Shown one piece after another: positions 52,681 to 64,000 of a DNA stretch of 64,000 nucleotides (position 1 is its first letter; every line of letters begins with the position of its first letter). Below the pieces are notes generated by a model. The model was not told the origin of the DNA, did not search any database, and saw only the letters and a program-made list of their open reading frames with translations. Source of the DNA: Archilochus colubris (Eukaryota > Chordata > Aves > Apodiformes > Trochilidae); assembly GCA_023079485.1 (NCBI GenBank), contig CM041090.1, forward strand, positions 496,001 through 560,000. Reading direction: 5' to 3'. A program made the position numbers and the translations under genes.

Positions 52681-55600
52681 AAGAAAAAGCTGTTTACCTA
52701 AACAAGGAGGAGGTAATTCAGCCACACAAGGCAGCGAGAGAACGGGTGCTCAAGGAGCCAATAGACTCAGCTGAGCAGTGTGGAGTGTGTATGTACAAAA
52801 CAGAAGCCCATCTCCTGAATAAGCCATACCTGCCAAATAAAATATCTTGCTCTAACACACGGTGTCTTTGACATTTACCTTCACTTGTGAAGAGACTTAC
52901 AATTCACAAGTGCCATAACCATGCATGATTCATCAGTTGTCTCCACAGGACTGGAAAACAAATCAGAATAATATCATCATCTGTTTCATAGATGCTTATT
53001 AACACATTATTTAATGTGCCAAGTTTGGTTTGCTTTGCTTATTTGAAGATTTTTTTTTTTAATAATTTATTTTATGTACATCTCAAAAGTCCTTCATCAT
53101 AAAATGAATTACACCTTAAAAGTGCTTTCCTGCTCAGAATTCATGTTGTTTGCTTTGCTTCTTTTTTTTTTTTTTAGTCCCTTAGTATACTGAAACTATG
53201 GACAGAAGACACACTGAATTCTGAACCAAAAGCAGACCCAAAAGACACAAGGAGCAGAACAGAGTTTAGTGCTAAGGAACAGGAGGAATTTCCCAGGTTT
53301 GGGAATCACAGCACAGGAGAAAGAAGTGTTCTACAACACCTGGAGAGCAACACAAGCTGCAGGGAAAAAAGGAAGAGCCCATGTGTCAGTCTACTCTGGG
53401 TGATGAGGTGCAGCCCAGTTCTCCAAGGTGCTGAGAGTCTTCTGGACAGCACAAGAACATCTTGTGGTGCCAAGTCCCTGGTCACTGAAGTCTAAATGCC
53501 CCTGTAACACAATGCTGTTAAAAAATGAACTGCTGGCCTTACCCACTACGTCTTATAACACTTGTGTTTAAAGCTGCAAGCTGGCAGGTATTTCAGGATT
53601 AAATCCAAAGCCCATCACTTAATGCAGACATGGACACACACTCTCACACCTTGCACACGTAAACAGTGATTATTTTGTTTTAACAACTCTCAGACAAATG
53701 GATATCCATCACAGGCATGCAGAAGTCCCTATATTTAAGCAGTACCTTTGCAGGGGATGCTTATAAACATAAAGCTGAGTGTATGAAAACAGAGATGAAG
53801 CAGTTGTCAGCCAGAAGTGACAGCCTTCAAATGCTATCACTCTTGGTTTAACTGTCATGGAAAACAACAGGATAAAATGGTTCTCATCCAACTGTGGTGC
53901 TATGGGGCAGAACCACTTCCAGAGCAAGTACCTCCTAATAGACAATAATATTCTAAAGAGGAATTCAGATTAAATTCATGTAGTTCCATTCCACTTATTT
54001 AAAACATTACTTGTAACCAAGGGAGCCCTTAAAGTATGAAGCATTGAGGGTGTTTCAACTCTGGATTAATTTCCCAGGGAAAAAAAAAATAAATGGGCTG
54101 AAGCATAATACAGATATATCAGAAAAACAGTCTGCAGAGTCAGGGTCCTAAAAGACAGTAAGAGGGATTAAATACAAGTATATTGGAAAACAAACCCTGG
54201 AACATTAGTATATAACTCCACAATTGTCAAACTTACTGCTTTCCCCCCCCTACACCTCCTTTGTGAGAAACTCCCAGGGTAAAGGAAAGGCAATGCATTA
54301 AAGATAGACAAGAGAGACAACCACAATCTTTTTGTTCTTGAAGGACTCCAGATTCAGCAAGCAAGCACCTCTTTCAGCCCTAGTTTTGCAACTCAGACCA
54401 TCTTTTACCATTGTGTTCTGGAAAATACATAAATAAATGCATGAAAAATAGATAAATAAGGAAAGTATTTTTAAAACCTTCGACTGCACTGTCTGCATTT
54501 GTATGCACCACATTGCTCAGCTGTTGGAAGGTTTAGCATGAGCAACTTCTCACCTCGTTAAAACCAGCTACCCTGGGAGCTCAAAACCCACTCTGTGCCA
54601 CTGTTAGCAATCCCACTGTGATTCTGCCATGGTGCTGCCCAATTCAGGAGAGATTCCAGCCTGTGTTTCTGCCCATTAGGAAGACTGCCAGCTCCAACCT
54701 TCCTGTTGCCATGACTGGTGATTTCTGAAAGAGGGGAAAATAAAGACAAGGAAAGGAGAGAGAGCATTTTGTGGATAAAAGAACCTTATCTTCCAGTAGT
54801 TTTAAATATTTTTATCTCCTATTCTGAACAAGATACAAGAGTGGAAAATCCTGGAAATGGAAAGAAGCTGTTGAAACACCACTACTTGGCTCTCCAAGGA
54901 AATAAAATACCTGCCTCTAAGGGATGCATGTATTATTCCTCCAACACTACAGGGTCAATATAGCTTTTCTAAACTGTCCCAGAAGACAGCTTTATTAAAT
55001 TGTCCCAGAGCTCCTGTTGGGAGCTCTGCCACTGTAATGGCATTCAGGTCACTCCTTACTGAATCTTTCTGCATGCTGCCATCTGTAAAGGGTTGGCTTT
55101 GACTGCTATGCAATTCTGGAGCTCGTGTCACAAAAACCCAGCCAGTGACTTTCTGATAAGCTGAGCACAGACAACTGCCCAGAAGAATCTCTTAAAAAGA
55201 AACATAAAATAAAAAGAGTGCCTTCCTAGAGCTCACCTGCAGGAGAAGGGATTGGATCTCTCTCTTTGGAACAACCTTTGTGTTCAATGCCATCAAAGAC
55301 ACATCATCACCCTGAAGGGTATCTCCACATGTGGAAGTTCAGCTGACGTGAAGCTCGTTAATAAAGATAAAAACCTGACCACAACCAACACAATAGATAA
55401 GGAAACTAGTAGAAAAACAGGGACTTATTATTTAAGTTGCTATCTGAAATGGTTTAGCAGCCTCCATCCCAACCAGGAGCATGTGGCACTGCCCAAAACA
55501 AAGGCATTTCTGGGGATGCCCAGGGACTCCAGAAAATGGGCTAAAGTGTACGTTGCTTTTGGTAGAAGGCTGCACAAACATACTTGAAGGAGAGTTAGAG

Positions 55601-58600
55601 AGCAATTAGGAGAAACATGATAGGAACCAGCACAGAGGAGAAGAAAGAAAGAAAAACAAACATGACAGAACAAGCAGAACATGGCTAGGAGAACAGTCAG
55701 AAAGGAAGTCCTGTGGTGAGATCTGACTATCTCCTTGAAAGAGATGAGATAACACATGCACTACCTGTTGTAGTAGACTAGAAAAGGACCATGAACGTTT
55801 TTGAAAATTGGAAGGTAACATCAAAGATTCCTAATTCTACCATGAATTTCTTTAGTACAAACAACTCAAAGGGATTTTGACTGTGAGAAGCAAAGGATGA
55901 GGCTGAGATGCTGAACTTTCAAGTGACTCAATACACAGTAAATACATGCAGCCTTATTAAGACTTGCATCTTTTCCAGAGAACTGGAAAAAACAAGTTTG
56001 GTTTATCTAGTCTTTAAAGGCTCAGAGAGTAATTTGGGCAAGTCAGACCTTGCCTTCTTAAGAAATCATTTGAATAGCTCCTAGAAAGCAGAGTCCTAAA
56101 GCAGGATTATCAAGCAAAGAAAAAGCATCTTCTGATGTAACTCTTTGATCAATAAAGCAGTTAGCAGGGGAGAATTGGTGACCAACTTCTATTTTTGGAA
56201 GGCATCCAGTAAAGCATCTCATGGTGCAGTAATGAATATTATTATTTGAGCTGCAAGAGGTATGATTTGAGCATTTTGAGCCATGGCTGAGGGCAGACAA
56301 ATGGGATGAAATGAACAATTTTCCTCAATGACAGAAGTTCAACATCTGGACAACCACTCGGATGTATTTTGTTTAAAATAATTGCTAATGAACTGGCAGA
56401 AAAGCAATATGATAACAGTACTACCATGACAAAAAAGCAGATTTTATACAAGGAGGTAATACTTCTATTTGGCTGATGAGTACAGCTGGTAGGTAACAGC
56501 CAGCATTTAGGAATCTCCTCTGACCTGCTTCTCTGTTCTCAATTCTATTTGTTGATCAAATAAAAGGATAACAACATCTCATCACTGAACTCTCCACACT
56601 TGTATCTATAGATAAAGATGTTCATACCAGTACTACCAGCAACAGTATTCAGGGTTAGGATTTTCAGAGGCACCCTGAGGCTTCAATGCCTAATTACAAA
56701 AGTTCTTTTAGAAAAAGACCATCTCAACACTCCACCTGAAGCAGCCAATGCTGGTTCCAGACACAGACTGGAACTACAATCAGGCCCCAGCTGGAAGGAT
56801 CTCTCAACTGCTCCAGAGCAACAGTACTTCTATTCCCATTACTTTCATGATATACTCAGATTATCACCGATTCTTCTTCCTTTTCAATAGCACCTTACAA
56901 GGAGATGATTTCACTCATGTACCTTCACTACTGCATTTCTTTTGCCAGTAACAGAAGTAGTACTCGAGGTTCAAAACAGGCTGCAACCCCTTAGTGGAAA
57001 AAAACATTCTGTACTGACATGCCTCATCTGCAAGATGCATTCCCACAGCTCAGAAATTCAGCTCAGTTCTTTATTAAGCAAACAATTAACTTTAAATTCA
57101 GCACAGGTATAAGCACAGCAAGAAGGGATAATCAGGACTTAAAAACATACTCAGCTTATACTGAATACAAGCTTAAAGTATAAAAAAATTCTTAGCAGGT
57201 TTTCTAGCTAATGTCTTAGTTTTCCCTTCTGCTAAGCCTCCAGTCTAATAGAAAGTATCACTTAGTTCAAACTTTAGCTCTTGCTGTTGAGCAAGTGTTG
57301 ATCAAATACCCAAGAGGTTTGATCAAGCTTCCTCATTAACTTCCAGAAAGCACAAAGCAGCAAGGGCTGTAACCAAGAATCATTTGGGAAGCCAAGTATA
57401 CTTCTTCCTGCAGCATCTCCCCTGTAGAAAAGCTAGCAGCCAAGTATTGTTTCCATTTCAGATAAAACTTTACTCCTCTGTGGCCAGAAAAGCAGAGTTT
57501 CATGAAAGGGGCACTAAGATAGATTTGTGTCTTGCCTTCTGAGTGAGAAATGGCTTCAGAAGACATCAAAAGCTTTAAATCTTCATGGGGTGGTGTTATA
57601 GCCTGTGCTACTAATGGGCAAAAGAGCACCTAAACATACTTCATATAGATGACTCCTCCATGAATTCAGTATTTAAGGGTACTATTGTAGCTGGATTTGT
57701 GGCTAGATGCATATGCTTTGGGATACAGCCAAGTCTTTCATTTGAATGCAGATCTTCATTGCTGCGGGGAAAATGTTCCTTTCTTAGAGCTCCTACAAGC
57801 ATCTGAGGCACCTTTTGCAAGAGCCAACCAGGGGCAAAATGATCTGTGAAGGCCTCTTCCATTCAGAGAAAGGACAGGATTTCAAGAGAAGCTCTGTAAA
57901 TAAAAAAATAAAACAAACAAACAGAAGTAGGGATCTGGATAAAAATCAGAGGTCTAGAATATAGCTGGTGTCTACCAACATTGCTCAGAGACCTGTGGCA
58001 CTGTCCTGTTAGATAAGCTTTTCAGAGTCTCCACTCTGAACAACAACTTGGTACAGCTATGTCTGTTTGAATTTGTATGAAGTTTGGACCCAGCTTCCTA
58101 TTTTGGAGTTGTTCCTCCTATGGAAAAGGTTATTATTATCATCCTGAAAGAAGCAAAATCAATGCAGGCTCTTCTAGAAGGGGGAACTGTAGTTTGGATG
58201 GTGAAAGAAGAGAAAATGAAGAAGAGCACCCCCTCCCTTTACATCCATTGATGGGCAGATTTTCCTCCTCATGTGCATACCATGACACTTCTACTATGTC
58301 ACTTCCTCTGATTTGCAAAGCTAAAGATCTGCTGAGTAAAATATTAAAGTTTTCTATTTTTCCTACTTCTTCCTGTTCTTATGGTTGTTTCAGTAATTAA
58401 AGTGCTAGCCTCTTAACCAGGGAAAAACAACACAGCCAGTCACTGATTATGGAGCAGCTCATCTTGCTGGAGACCCTCTCCATCCAGCCACATGCACAAG
58501 CAGCTGTGAACAAGTGGCTATGAACTCACATCTCTTGAACAGTCTGTGTTGTTAAAACCTGAGGATAAGCATGAAGGCCTCCAAAGGATAACCCTGTGTG

Positions 58601-60379
58601 CAGTCAATTTAAAGAAGAGATGCAGTTACCCAACAAAATGGACTCACACCATGCAGGTCACACTGGGTATGGACAAGGATTTAGAAGTTAGAATATACAG
58701 GCACTTAACACTTATTTCTAGTGTCACTCTATGACCAAAAGGGCTTGTTCTTTTGATCTACAAACTGGAACAAAGAGAATTTACTTCTCATGTGCCAGTG
58801 ATGCTTGTTTTGTGGTTTACAGAGTCCTTGGGGCACTTGAGAAAACAAAGAAAGAAGGCCAAACTGTACACCACTTCTCAGAGAATCATAAGTTTATTTA
58901 AGAAAAGCCAGCTCTTATGTGTTGGCTTCAGTTTGTTTTGCAAGTGCCTGTACCTTCACAAGAACTTTTTAAAGGTTTCCAAATAAAAACTGTATGACTG
59001 TATGACAAATAAAAACTGACTTCTCATACATGGCACTGGAACATTCAGTAGTGAGACTCTGCATGTGGCTGAGGTGGCTGCATTTTAGAAAGCACTACAA
59101 AACCACTGTAAAGGATACAGGAAGCCATGGAAACCACTCCGAGAAAGCAAGCATCTTACACTGAGAATCATATAGGACCTCAGTTGGCTTCATTTCTTTA
59201 AAATAATGCAAGAGGTAGGATAATTGTAAGACACAAATCCCTTCACAGGGAGAGACTATCAGTTATGAGAGGCCTGTTTAATCTAGCACAGAACCTAACA
59301 AACCAGTTGCTGGAAGCCAAAGGCAAACTGAAAGCAAGGCACGTTTCACTCCCACACCCTTCTTTCTAGTTGGTTTTAATTAGAAAGTGCCAGAAGTAAG
59401 TGCATCTTCCTATCTTCAGATCAAGACTGGCAGCTCTTTCTCCCTGTTATGCCTAAGTCAGGTACATATTATTAGCAGATACAATTCAGGAGGCTCAGCA
59501 AGACCAGAATGCCCAGGATATACAGGAGGTCAAACCAGATGGATCTGTCTTCATGAAGATCCAGCCCTCAGCAGGTCAGCCACAGTAGTGTTGAGGGAAC
59601 AGAGGAGAATAGGATAGAAATATGGGCATTTCAGAGCTTCAGCTGCTCCGAGTATTCATGGCAAGTAAATCCTTAAAACAAAACAACTTACAGTTTGGAT
59701 GCTTCTTGTTTGTCTTCAAGATTTCAACTTCTCTAAAGCCTAGAGATCCAAGTTGTAAAACAGCTGAAGCCCCTCTCTGATCACTTAATTTTCAAGCTGT
59801 CCTCGTGATACGTTTTTAATTCACTACTTTTCAATGACAGAAAAAGTATAAACAAGTATTAGTGTAAAGATGAATCTCAAGGCTACAGAAACCACTTGGT
59901 GAATACTTTAGAAAACACAAGGTTTAGGTGAGACAGTCCAGCTGCTGAGAGAAAGTAATATGAGTGATGGCTCACAAGAGAGTTTGGGGTTGAGGTGTAT
60001 TTTCCACAAGGATTTGTCATTAAATGGGACAAAAGGTGGCTGGAAAAGGGATTGTTTGGTACTCCTCAGGCACTGGTTTGAAGGAGACAGACACAAAAAT
60101 GGGTTCCTGAGGGTTAGAATGGATGGTTCAAATTCTGATTAAAAACTGCTGTTCAGAATTCCAAGAAAGCCACCAAGTTAATGCTGTAATATTAAAATTA
60201 TTCAGTAATTGTGAAAAGAAATCCAAAGAAATAGTATGTACCAGAAGGGCCTTTTCTTACTCAGTAAGCCACATGATTATCTGGGCATTTAATATAACCC
60301 TCCCCCTGTAATTAACTGCCTGCAACACAGATAGTACTCACATCTGAACAGGGTGAAGAATCAGAAAGCTCAACAATTT

Positions 60380-60402
60380 AAAAAAAAAAATATATATATA
60401 TA
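60380..60402. repeat. Poly(A)/(TA)n low complexity
   Basis: Eleven A residues followed by six TA units, in the presumed SYNJ2BP 3' flank. Confidence 0.93.
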
Positions 60403-60563
60403 AAAACATTAAAGGCTTTCCTCTTTCTGATTATTTCAATGGGAAATGAGTAAAACTAACCACTCCCTTCTGCACATCCTTATCCTCCTAGCCTGTGCCA
60501 CATACTCCCTCTCACAGAAGCTCGACTCAGCCAAGGGCTAACAAGAAGATTCTCCCAGAGATC

Positions 60564-60569
60564 TTTATT
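60564..60569 (-). terminator. AATAAA polyadenylation signal, minus strand
   Basis: Minus-strand GAATAAAGATCTCTGGGAG lies about 1.65 kb past the SYNJ2BP stop. It could be a distal SYNJ2BP polyA site, or the R/U5 part of a decayed LTR, as the sequence after it resembles retroviral U5. A 66-codon minus frame (60769-60569) ends at the TGA that overlaps this signal. Confidence 0.3.
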
Positions 60570-61791
60570 CAGTCCAACAGCATCAAGTTCTGATTGTCCC
60601 TCAATACACAGCTGTGTTCCACATGAACACCACAGTCAGAGAAGGCTGCAGCCAAGCAAGCTGGTTCATCACCATCTGCAAAGAGCTGAACAGCAGCCTT
60701 TATGCTATCAAGCATGAGTGGTTTGCAAGGAACTGCAAGCATCAGCCCAGGCCAGGGTATGTTCACCAAACCTCAAGACTCCCTCCAATTGAGGGAGCTG
60801 AGCAAAATTCCTTCTCTTTGCCTTATACATCAGCAGTGTCCTACTAGAATAATAAAGAAGGGAGATAAGTGAAGCACCAACACACCAGGTTTTCTATTTT
60901 TGAACACATATATTGCATATGATTTTTTTTTTTTGGCACCATAGAGACCAGACCATTCATTTTGCTTTCCTTTCACAAAAACAACACAACACATTGATTT
61001 CTTAAAGACAAGAGGAACAGTTCTTACCCCAAAGAGCTCACGTCAGCTGGGGCATTTAAAACGATTCAAATCACAGAGAGGAGATGAGGCCCTGCAGATA
61101 AATTCAGAAACATGCTTTCCAGAGCAAGGGTCTCACCCTATGGTTTCACTTGCTAAGCCTCACCCTGGCTTACACCTGCCAGTCTGTCTCCTGAGCATCA
61201 CATGAGTCTTCAGAAACAAGCAACAGTCAGGATGATCCCAGCCTGCTCTTGGCTTCCCCATTTCAATCACTGTAAGATTTTCTGACTGCAGAAAGCAAGC
61301 TGTTACAGAAAACTTGACCTCAAGTATCCCTCATCCAAAAAAAATAACCCCCAAACCAGACTTGTAACCTGAGACATGCAGATTTCAACCTACTTGATGG
61401 ACAGAGGAACTATTGCTTCATTACAAATTGAAAGACACTTCTGCAGCTTCAGCATACCCATATCTCTTGCCTCAGCTTATCCTTCTGATTCAGCTGTCTG
61501 CCTGCTTCTCTCCAGGATGCCAGCACGTTGTGGAAAGTTTCCTTTTACAACTCTGACCCAAGAATGAGCAGTCATTCTGGCACTCCAAGCCATTTTTGTA
61601 GTAGCAGGCTATCTTCTGTCTTTCCAGAACTGGTAGACTACTTCACCAGGACTGTTATATCAGTAGCTATTCTGATGATTATACCTGTGAAACCACAGAT
61701 CAGGCTTTATACATTTTACTTAAGGCATTTATTTAGCAAAACCAACAAAAACTCAATTGAAAAAAATAATATACCCTCCATATTGCTCCTC

Positions 61792-61797
61792 TTTATT
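61792..61797 (-). terminator. Candidate SYNJ2BP polyadenylation signal
   Basis: TTTATT on the plus strand is AATAAA on the minus strand, about 420 nt past the SYNJ2BP stop. It would give a short 3' UTR. This rests on position and hexamer only; the next good candidate is at 60564. Confidence 0.3.
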
Positions 61798-62217
61798 CAT
61801 AGTTCAGACAGGGATCATCAGTTGCAAGAAAAATTCAGTGGAAACAAGGCAAAGCCTCCATAGTAAGTGTTTTTGATTTAAAACCACCCCCAAACCCCAC
61901 CCCTTAAGCCAAGTCACATCTGAAACTATGGAACAGATGAGTGTGTTTGAAAGTTCGTGGTGCAAAATAGAGAAGGATGGCAAAACCTCCTCAGATGAGT
62001 CAAAACCAGAGCTATTCCACTCTCCACATGAACACAGCCAACTCCTTCCCCTCTTCCTCTCTGTGACAGAATCAATATATTAAGAACATCAGCAGCAGCT
62101 TTATGATAGGCAATGATCCTTTTTGGCATCAGTCCAGTGATAAGATCGTTGATTCTCTATCTTTAAATTACATCAGAGCTGTGTAAAAGAGGCAGTGGCA
62201 CCCAAAACGTGCACTCT

Positions 62218-62358
62218 TCACATCCGCTGTCGATACCTCAGCCAGATCCAGACTGCTCCTGCAGCAAGTGCCAAGCCTGGCACAAGAAGGGCTGCTAGAG
62301 GAAGACCACCTGATTCTCCATCACCTCGATGACCTACAGGGCCGTTCTGTGGCTGCAA
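62218..62358 (-). CDS. SYNJ2BP: SYNJ2BP terminal coding exon (membrane anchor, stop)
   Basis: After acceptor CTTGTAG the frame reads LQPQNGPVGHRGDGESGG, then a hydrophobic stretch and WIWLRYRQRM, then TGA at 62220-62218. NGP(V/I)GHRG and the RYRQ tail are diagnostic of SYNJ2BP. The anchor is rich in Ala and Leu. The 3' UTR continues to lower coordinates. Confidence 0.94.
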   Translation of the reverse strand: MQPQNGPVGHRGDGESGGLPLAALLVPGLALAAGAVWIWLRYRQRM

Positions 62359-63071
62359 CTACAAGATGAAAAACAGTTTTATTATTTTTATTTCCTCTGC
62401 CAACTTCAGTGCTAGCCAGGGATGTTCAAAGTACAACAATGGATTAAGGATGCCCCTCCTTCTATAGCCAAAATAGTTCCAGTATGTTTAAATCATAGCA
62501 GCCCAGATTTCTTCCTTTGTGATGGGCTGCACATGCACATCCACCCTAACAGGAGTGATGATCTCTAAAACAACATGGGAGTTTTGTCTCCAGTAAAACT
62601 TTGGCCTCTGAAACAAAACTGGAGAACTTGAGATGCTGTCTTCACACATAAATCTTTGAGAAAAGACCTGTGAGAAAACACACCATACTCCAGCAAAAAA
62701 AAGAATAGACCCAGAGGCTGCTCCAAACTCACCTCTTCACTGATAACTATCACAAACAAGTGATGGATGGGTGATTACAGATGTGATCAACTAGAGATGG
62801 CCATAATTCAACCAAAATCTTTACACATAATGCATACTGAGCATCTAAACACAGTGGTTCAGATGAAACTGAAACACGGTGCTTCAGATGTTTCCTCATG
62901 ACACAGACTGCTACCAGTCACAGAAATCAGTCCCATCTGCAGCAGAAACAACCCTAAGGACCAGGTAAAACATACCCTGCGCTGGATTTTCAGAGACACT
63001 TCACAGCCTGCATTCCTGAACAGTTCCACAGCATCCTTGTGCCGCAGATCCTTCAAGTCTTTGCCATTGAT
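62218..63071 (-). CDS. SYNJ2BP: SYNJ2BP (OMP25), last two coding exons (5' partial)
   Basis: Exons 63071-62976 (32 codons) and 62358-62218 (46 codons plus TGA) join in phase 0 to give the C-terminal 78 residues of synaptojanin-2-binding protein, about 145 aa in human. This tail-anchored mitochondrial outer-membrane protein presents a cytosolic PDZ domain to partners such as synaptojanin 2A. Visible are the end of the PDZ fold, with a helix KDAVELFRNAGCEV preceded by the His typical of class I PDZ domains, the linker NGPVGHRGDGESGG, a hydrophobic anchor of about 20 residues (LPLAALLVPGLALAAGAVWI) and a basic tail RYRQRM. Anchor residues differ from human but the pattern is kept. The upstream exons, with the GLGF loop, were not found before 64000. 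Confidence 0.94.
62359..62975 (-). other. SYNJ2BP: SYNJ2BP last intron
   Basis: A 617 bp intron from donor GTATGT to acceptor CTTGTAG on the minus strand. No repeat recognised. Confidence 0.92.
62976..63071 (-). CDS. SYNJ2BP: SYNJ2BP penultimate exon (PDZ C-terminal part)
   Basis: A 96 nt exon between acceptor TGCTAG and donor GTATGT encodes INGKDLKDLRHKDAVELF then RNAGCEVSLKIQRR. It matches the human segment NGQDLKNLLHQDAVDLFRNAG as remembered. Both borders are phase 0. Confidence 0.94.
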
Positions 63072-64000
63072 CTAGCAAAAAAAGGAAAAGAGCAACCAAT
63101 TGCTGAAGGGCAAAAAGCAAATTTTTAATCATGCATTTCACAAAATTCTGCATTTGGGGCATGATACTGTATCAGCAGCATCCATATTCACCCATTGAGG
63201 TTACACGAGAAACTCCAAGCCAAAACACAGGGGTACTGAAACTAACTGCCTAGATGCAACACCAGAATGTAAGATGACTGTTGTGCCAACAGCAGCTTAC
63301 ATTGCTGCTCTACTGGAAACAAATCAAAGGTGTAATTCTGACAGCTAATGAAGATAAAAGAGCAGCTACAGCAAAATTGTTACTATGAGGCTCTTTCCCA
63401 TATGTTCCCTCGACTGGTCTAACTTTGAAGTCCTGTTTGAAAGAGTGTTGTAAATATGCATTTAAAAGCATACTGATGGAACAGAAGAAAATGAAGATTT
63501 ACATACCTATTGGCATCCACCTTAAAGTGTCAGCATTTTTCTGAATTCAGAATACTTTCTTGTGGCAGAAGTTTTTATAACCTACCTGATTTCATTCACT
63601 AAATATAATCATATTTAACCCATGTTGTCTTTTTCATTCCCATTATCTCTAACTGTATCCCCTGAGATCATACCCAGTGATTCCCTCCTCTTGAAATTTG
63701 ACTCCCCAAATACAAGTACATAAACATTAAACTGTCAAGAAAAGCTAACTTAGTATCAGTTCCTGGTTCAATAACAGGATCCAATTAGTGCAAGGTACTC
63801 TATAGAGGCTAAAATGATCACATGTGGAATGTCATAAGCAAGCATAAAATAAAATCAAGGAATATTAAAAGATTATGTATTGCACTATGAGAGGCTACTT
63901 CTTCACTCATAACTCTGTAAAGGATATTGTCTTGTATGATTTCCAGCTGTCTGAAGGAAAAAGAGGACTGAACATCAGACACTTCAAGATTTTTCTAAAA
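63072..64000 (-). other. SYNJ2BP: SYNJ2BP upstream intron (partial)
   Basis: Non-coding AT-rich DNA upstream of the penultimate exon. The preceding PDZ exon, expected to end near GDKILS, is not visible before the window edge. Confidence 0.8.

Larger units (their letters stand above)
41061..60490. other. Intergenic DNA between the DESI2-like and SYNJ2BP genes
   Basis: About 20 kb with no supported coding gene. It holds CR1 tails at 42885, 48651 and 52247, an LTR-like segment near 52678-52873, the hairpin at 46265 and several simple repeats. COX16, which lies just downstream of SYNJ2BP in human, was looked for on the minus strand and was not recognised. The remaining open frames, including two adjacent minus frames at 57336-57862, match nothing I know. 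Confidence 0.55.

Noticed and set aside
52243..52725. 160-codon minus-strand frame
   Set aside because: Antisense shadow of the same CR1 copy.
57336..57862. Two adjacent minus-strand frames (97 and 73 codons) as a broken gene
   Set aside because: Neither resembles a known protein, they are in different frames, and no splice sites join them convincingly; probably chance or distal SYNJ2BP 3' flank.
1..64000. Prokaryote-type systems, CRISPR arrays, tRNA or rRNA genes
   Set aside because: No direct-repeat array with spacers, no cloverleaf-like or rRNA sequence, and the gene structure is clearly vertebrate.

Overview
The window looks like a stretch of bird nuclear genome, probably neoavian and perhaps passerine. 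The evidence is a set of CR1 LINE 3' ends with the avian tail (ATTCTATGATTCTGTGA type), a solo LTR of a kind common in songbird ERVL-type elements, small phase-compatible exons separated by long AT-rich introns, and one CpG island in an otherwise CpG-poor sequence. There is no sign of operons, CRISPR arrays, tRNA or rRNA genes. Most open frames here are chance ORFs in introns or intergenic DNA, or the interiors of CR1 copies.

Two protein genes can be supported, both on the minus strand and both cut by a window edge. (1) A DESI2-type PPPDE peptidase gene has its first four coding exons at 39779-39741, 12611-12539, 11262-11169 and 10228-10087. These join in frame to 116 codons with the catalytic His and Cys in place. 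The terminal exon was not found and presumably lies beyond base 1. The sequence differs from DESI2 at many positions, which points to a DESI2 paralogue. (2) SYNJ2BP, the mitochondrial outer-membrane PDZ protein, has its last two coding exons at 63071-62976 and 62358-62218. They carry the end of the PDZ domain and the C-terminal membrane anchor; the earlier exons lie beyond base 64000.

Layout: 1-10086, DESI2-like intron 4 or 3' side, with a CR1 copy and a (TG)n tract beside the exon 4 donor; 10087-12611, exons 4-2; 12612-39740, a 27 kb first intron holding three CR1 copies, one older LINE tail and a solo LTR with an imperfect 5 bp target duplication; 39741-39779, exon 1; about 40170-41060, CpG island, the probable promoter; 41060-62217, intergenic DNA and the SYNJ2BP 3' UTR, with three more CR1 tails and two LTR-like polyadenylation regions; 62218-64000, the SYNJ2BP 3' end.

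The two genes have no obvious joint function beyond sharing a strand. The most interesting point is the divergent, apparently intact DESI2 paralogue beside SYNJ2BP, with a weak exon 4 donor followed at once by a UG repeat in the transcript. Comparisons with human proteins are from memory; no database search was run.
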